From Candidatus Dojkabacteria bacterium (GTDB taxonomy: Bacteria; Patescibacteriota; Dojkabacteria; J137), in the NCBI GenBank assembly GCA_030950485.1, contig JAUZRK010000011.1, positions 1 through 48,516 on the forward strand: 48,516 nucleotides of DNA. The letters run 5' to 3'. Both the position numbers and the translations under genes were made by a program. Shown one piece after another: positions 43,661 to 48,516 of this stretch. Under the pieces are notes generated by a model. It made no database searches. It was not told where the DNA came from and worked only from the letters and a program-made list of their open reading frames with translations. Within the stretch, counting starts at the first letter, position 1; every line of letters starts with the position of its first letter.

Positions 43661-44835
43661 TCAGATAGCTGAATCAGTGCTCAAATCTATAACTATATCT
43701 TTATCTAGTTCACTAAAGTTCATAATGATTTTATTAGCTTCTTTATCATAGTAGTAATAGAAGTCTTTATTAGTTAAATTTGATGTAAATTGATCTATTG
43801 AAATAGATTTACCTAATGTAAAATCAGAACTATAGACATCAATTGAATTAGCATCTATGAGAATTAACATATCGCCTATCTCCTCGATCTCGATATTTGT
43901 ATACCCATTACTATTAATTTCCTTCAATAGTTCAAAATCGCCCAACTCAAGTCTTCACTATTACGATTTTGAGTAATCCAAATAGAGTTATAAGGGAACC
44001 AAACGACTAGACGGTCATTAATAATCTTAAATATAATATTATTTGAAAATGGTAAGGGGTTATTAGAATGATTTTTTTCTACTATTTCTTGAGGGTATGA
44101 AAATAGCCTTTGAATTTCAAATTTATCTTCTGCAAGAACACTTAATTTATTTTCGTCAGAAATAAAAATATTCTTGCCTACTTTTTCAATAAATGGGTAT
44201 GGACTCAATTTGATAGTATCTTCCACCTCTCTTTTGTTCAATTTGATTCATTGGGCAGTGGGAGTATTACTATAAGAATTAAAAGAATATACTATGAAAC
44301 TATTATCATGCTGACTTAAAATTTTAGATTGAGCCTCCTCGATTATTTCTTCTAATTGTTTAGTAAAATCAGTTTCAGCGCTTATATAGAAAACCTCCAT
44401 AGAGTCTATCTCTAATAGCTACTTAATAAGATCTTTACAGTTACCAGTATCAATATAATATTCCTTACAATCAAAGTAACTAATATATGTGCCTAGTTGG
44501 ATGCCTTCTGTACTAGATATTAAGAGATAAGGATACTCATCTTCCAGCCCTCCAAAATTAAATTTAATAATCTCAAGAATTTCTTTTTCCTCTGTTTTAG
44601 AAATCCGAATATAGTTTCTTTCAAAAGACCCGCCAGCCCAGGCCTGATTTAAATACTCTATATCTCCTTCTTCTTTTGAAGTAAGCGGCAACTTGGGCTC
44701 GATACCATCTAAAGCAATCTCTATTCCATCCTTAAAAAGTGTCTTTTCCTTATACTGTATATAAGTTAGAACAGATAGCGCTAACAAAACACAAACGCCT
44801 ATGACTATTAATAACACTATTTTAATTTTTATCAT
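43661..44835 (-). pseudogene. broken secreted/anchored beta-rich protein gene
   Basis: The frame starts at ATG 44835 with a membrane anchor (about residues 6-27). It meets TAG at 44421-44419, continues in frame (LLEIDSMEVFYISAETDFTK) to TGA at 44250-44248, then continues in frame as IKLNKREVEDTIKLSPYPFI. Near 43925-43945 the frame ends ...RNSEDLSWAILNY while a frame one base off runs on as LGDFELLKEINSNGYTN to 43661. Two nonsense codons plus one frameshift separate three coherent pieces. The beta-rich, repeated aromatic pattern resembles the propeller-like gene at 45095-46011. Restart of shorter proteins at 44241 (TTG) or 43945 is possible. Confidence 0.6.
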
Positions 44836-45043
44836 ATAAAGCTAATCCTATAATATTATTCCTTGCATCATTCTTAGGACGTACAATGTGATTGAAAAAT
44901 AAGCCAGCTTTAATTAATCTTATATCATAGTATGATCCTCTAATATCATTAATTCCTAACATAGAATTTATCTGGTCATTATCTGTAGTATTGCTTATAC
45001 ATATTAAAACTATTATCTTGAAGTGGGTATACCCTTTACGAGC
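44822..45043 (-). pseudogene. possible gene remnant without start codon
   Basis: A 73-codon open frame on the minus strand (KIIVLICISNTTDNDQINS, DIRGSYYDIRLIKAGLFFN, HIVRPKNDARNN) begins after a TAG at 45046 and has its first ATG only at codon 28 (44962). It overlaps the next gene start by 14 bases. The sequence is protein-like but no family is recognised. It fills most of the 44836-45094 gap. Confidence 0.35.
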
Positions 45044-45094
45044 CTATTTTATTATAGTTTTTTTCTCCTCTATGCTAGTCTAGGCTCTATAGTT

Positions 45095-46011
45095 TTATAT
45101 ATCTTCTAGTTCTAGTACTGTAACAATTTCGCTAGTATTTGTATCAAACATTTGGAACTCCAGGCTTTTCTCACCTTTATTATATTTAGGCTCTAAGAAA
45201 GCAGTAGGTACACTATATGTATCTTTTAGGTTACCATCAGCAGCACTATAGATTGCAATTTCTCCCTCATATTTCCAAATTCCTTCTTGGTCTAAGTCAG
45301 TTGTTCTAATAACTATTATTGAGTTACCACTAGGTGATAAAAAAGTATATCCAAATGGTAAATTATTATAGGAATTATTTATAGAGTTTTCTTTCAGTGA
45401 AATTAAATACCAGGTATAAGTATCAGTGTAATTTCCAATTAGCATTAAATTCCCATCGTAATAGTCAAAACCTCCAAAGTATTTTTTACCATTTGGTAAT
45501 GATTCACTGAAATCATATGGTGATCCATTTAGTGAAAATTTATTATCTTCAATATTATAGTACATTAAATTTTGAATATCTTGGGAGTATGCCTTACCAA
45601 AGTCTATCGTAGGGGGTATCTCATAATCATTTCTTGATACTCCTGATTCAAGATGATCTATATACTCATCACTATCTTTGTCATACAAAACTTCTTCAAG
45701 CTTATTATCGCTAATTATTATTTCGTTTAGGTATTCAATACCCAGTTTTTCATAATTCCAGAAGATACCATTGAATTTAGCTTTTACAATCCTAGGACTA
45801 TATGCACCCGAGTAAGACGAAAAATCATCTTTGATTGAAACTATGTAAGTTTTTTCTCTAATGCTACTTTCAACTAGTTCAATATTATTAACCTCTAAGG
45901 TGGGAAATTAATACTTTGTACTAAATAGCTTACTGATAAGTAAGAAATAATCCATAAACTTAATAAAAATATTACAAATATTTTCAAGAGTAATTTACTA
46001 TTTATTTTCAT
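45095..46011 (-). pseudogene. frameshifted anchored propeller-like protein gene
   Basis: A first piece from ATG 46011 encodes a membrane anchor (38 codons, ...SYLSVSYLVQSINFPP) and stops at TAG 45897-45895. A frame one base off continues as EVNNIELVESSIREKTYIVS to 45095. A single-base change near 45900-45906 would join them. The second piece contains repeated beta-sheet-like units (LMYYNIEDNKFSLN, YYDGNLMLIGNYTDTYTWYL, FLSPSGNSIIVIR) in the style of a propeller. An ATG at 45688 could start a soluble fragment. Confidence 0.6.
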
Positions 46012-46015
46012 ATAA

Positions 46016-48516
46016 TTAATCGTTATCTATTATAAATTGACTTAGTTTATTCTTTTTATCTTCATCTATGAGCCCTTTATCTTCCATCTTTACTAGAGAA
46101 TTTAGATAATACAGCATATCACCATCTACTCTAAAATTTTTGTACGAGTCAATAACATCATACCTGTTTTTATCATCATTTTGCATTTGGATAGATTCGA
46201 AAGCTGTCATGTAATTCAATAATAAATCTTCCATACTACCTCCATTTTTTGGAGCATCTCCAAATACCCAGCCTGATTGATCTATTTCATGGTATTCAAC
46301 TGAATCAATTGCATATTTATCTATTTTAATATACCATCCAGCTGCCATCCCACCTGTAGCATGGTAGAGCTGGTTAGATCTAGGATCATCTGGATATACT
46401 GACTGAGAGTATAGAGTGTTTACATACTTGCTATCTCGTAAGTAGGTTTTAAAACCTGCATCTGAAAATGGTTTATACGCATGTAATATTCCATTCCCGT
46501 CAATAAAGTCTCTTACGGTACTATATTCGACTTCTGTCCCTCCTGTATAAAGTGCTGGCACTGGACCTACAGGGTCGATCACCACTTCTTGAATAATATT
46601 ATCTTTCCCTGTAAAGACAGTGTATATGTCACCTATGAAATCTCCATTTGATTGATCTTGTGCTGCTATATAACTAATTATGTTTATATAAGCATCATTA
46701 TCACTGATTATTCCTCTAAGAGCTTTATGACTATTTAAGTAACCACATACTAAATTGTTATTTCTTCTAGCACCTTTAAAAGTATATTTACTTGGATTAT
46801 CATCAAGACTCCAAACTCTTTTTGTATCTAGAACAGTCAATATTTTATATTCAAATCTTTGATATCTTATTCCATCAACACATGCACTCAGCCCTGACAT
46901 GCTGTCACTTGTAGGAAAACCATATCCATTTAAAGTTGAGTAATTAGTTAAAATATCTTTATCCCAAATTGCATAAGTATGCCAATTAGAGTAGCTATTG
47001 GAATATATTGATTTACCAGATCTATAGTGATAGATTTGACCATTATCAAAGGGTTGCCAGTAAGCTTCTTGAATGAACTCTTCGATTAAAGTATCTTTTC
47101 CATAATTGGTATACTCAGCAGTAAGTGTATCTGAGAGTGGCAATCCCAATTTTTCACAACCGTTTATTTCCCAATATTTATAACCGAATGAATCATCTAG
47201 AACAAATACCTCACCCAAGTTAGAATTATAAACTAACCAAGTTTTTCCTTTTTTATCATTCCCATACATCACCCAGTCATAATCTTTTATCCAGCCTCCA
47301 CAAAAATCATGAATTTCTCCAAGATAGCCTTCTGTTGATTTGAATTCATCAAATAATTCAGCCTCTTTCTCTGCAAAATTATATTTTAATTCTAGTTCAA
47401 AGATATCACTTTCACAAACAATTCTTCCTTCAAAATCCTGGCAAAGGTCTGTACCATTAAAGTATGGAATACTGGTTGGATAACCAAAATAACTTCTTGT
47501 TCCATTAGGCTCAAGTGTATCTTGATCTAGGATATTTAAAATTTGATTTTCATAATAATCAAATATCTTGCCGTATACCGCATATGTACCAAACTTAGAA
47601 GAGTATATGGCTCCATGATCAAAGAACTGATATTTTCCTGAAGTACCTTGAGGAGAATCTGCTCCTGTAGATTGATTCATTTTAGGTAGCCCTAAATATT
47701 CGCATAACTTCCCATAAGTTTGGTTATACTATGCGTTTGTTGAACCGTTATTTAATACCCAGTATTCTCCACCCTTATTTTGATTTAATATCAGATCTCC
47801 AATCAATTTTCCATTTTCTTCAATTGCCCATTTATATCCACCACACATCTCTCCCTCAACTGATATAGATTGGTTTTCTGTTAGAAATACCTTTGAAGGT
47901 GGATAAGTATAGAATGCTATACCTTCATCTGTAAAAGTCCCTTCCCAAATACCACCTGGAGCAGAATTTTTATAACAGTCTTTGCTCCTTTTGAACTAAT
48001 AGTGTAAAAGTGTGTTCCAATTACATCATTGTTCCTAAATCTAAATACAGGATCAGTATTAGTAGCTTCTGATTTGAAAGCACAGTATTTCGCACCTTCA
48101 TAAGTAAAAACTCCATCCCAAACTCCTCCGGGTTGAGAGTTCTCGATTACTGTATCTCGATCTTCTGAGTTTATAGTATAGAAGTGAGTACTTCCGTACT
48201 GGTTATTCAAGTACCTATGTACTGGCTCTAATTTCTTTAGTATCTCAGGACTTACTGCTCCATGCCCATACCCCAACGCCAAAGCATCCCCGATAGAAAG
48301 TATTAAAGGAGACTCATTATCACTATACATAATCAATAACTCAGGATCTATTGGATAAACTCCATAAACTTCTAGTGGAATGTCTTCGTTACTTCTAATC
48401 TCAAAATGTAAATGACAACCTTGTTCACCTACTGGTTGATCAGGATTACCTCTAACGTATCCAGTATTACCAACAGTTCCAATAACATCTCCTGTCTGGA
48501 TCTCATCTCCAATCTC
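46016..48516 (-). pseudogene. M23 peptidase with DUF5648 and LGFP-like repeats, broken and truncated by window end
   Basis: The frame enters from beyond 48516 with an M23 (LytM-like) metallopeptidase end: GDVIGTVGNTGYVRGNPD and HLHFEIRSN. Two DUF5648-like repeats follow (HRYLNNQYGSTHFYTINSED; FRFRNNDVIGTHFYTIS). At the T5/A5 run at 47967-47971 one base is missing, so the first frame ends at 47917, whereas the frame one base off continues NSAPGGIWEGTFTDEG. This meets TAG at 47731-47729 and goes on in frame (YNQTYGKLCEYLGLPK) to 46016. The long remainder has LGFP-like units (FFDHGAIYSSKFGTYAVYG; FGYPTS; PFDNGQIYHYRSGKSIY; GYGFPTSDS), typical of cell-wall-binding proteins. It would be a secreted wall hydrolase or adhesin. 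Confidence 0.7.

Noticed and set aside
14560-44421. Recoding of TAA or TAG as sense codons to explain in-frame stops.
   Set aside because: Both codons terminate many intact genes here (for example TAG ends metG and the transferase, TAA ends ftsX), and a mixture of TAA, TAG and TGA lesions with frameshifts indicates decay.
1-48516. tRNA genes, rRNA genes and CRISPR arrays.
   Set aside because: No T-loop/acceptor arrangement, rRNA landmarks or regularly spaced repeats were found in any gap by eye.

Overview
The window is a strongly AT-rich bacterial chromosome segment. Compact genes, many tiny or absent intergenic gaps, few Shine-Dalgarno sequences, several promoter-like -10 boxes only about 3 to 15 bases before start codons, divergent versions of universal genes and many membrane proteins of unknown function suggest an uncultured Candidate Phyla Radiation (Patescibacteria) organism, possibly Dojkabacteria-like. 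That placement is inference; there is no rRNA gene to confirm it. I found no tRNA, rRNA or CRISPR array.

Layout. 0-5.7 kb: a WecA/MraY-type glycosyl transferase, then a SAM-hydrolase-like gene and methionyl-tRNA synthetase behind a leader that looks like a methionine attenuator, then a YcaQ/AlkX-type glycosylase. 5.7-11 kb: division and secretion genes ftsE (with an unusual C-terminal extension), ftsX, a small membrane protein, secG and a peptide-binding protein. 11-14.4 kb: two tandem kinase-like paralogues, a CDP-archaeol-synthase-like protein and an ATP-grasp enzyme. 14.4-17.2 kb: two broken genes, an MscS channel and a Rel/SpoT homologue split by a pentanucleotide array. 17.2-21.9 kb: peptidase E, prolyl-tRNA synthetase behind a T-box riboswitch, a stand-alone FtsX extracellular domain and a PIG-L deacetylase with a nonsense codon. 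21.9-28.6 kb: phosphotransferase, NAD(P)H-hydrate-epimerase-like protein, envelope proteins and a beta-CASP nuclease. 28.7-35.2 kb: rnpA, an AlaX-PheS fusion, a UvrD/PcrA helicase-nuclease and another phosphotransferase. 35.3-48.5 kb: an accessory region, mostly on the minus strand, with an XRE regulator, orphan genes, small two-helix membrane proteins and DUF5648-repeat surface proteins, many interrupted by stops or frameshifts.

The main discoveries are: (1) a leader peptide with three consecutive Met codons, apparently leaderless, followed by a terminator whose 5' arm can instead pair with a segment just downstream of the Met codons, upstream of an operon containing metG; (2) a T-box with recognisable antiterminator bulge, competing terminator, AGUA box and a proline-type specifier upstream of proS; (3) a conserved promoter-like block of about 25 bp present three times, once directly in front of an XRE regulator gene; (4) an AlaX editing-like domain fused to PheS; (5) concentrated gene decay in accessory genes while housekeeping genes are intact.

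All assignments rest on reading motifs by eye. No database search or folding program was run.
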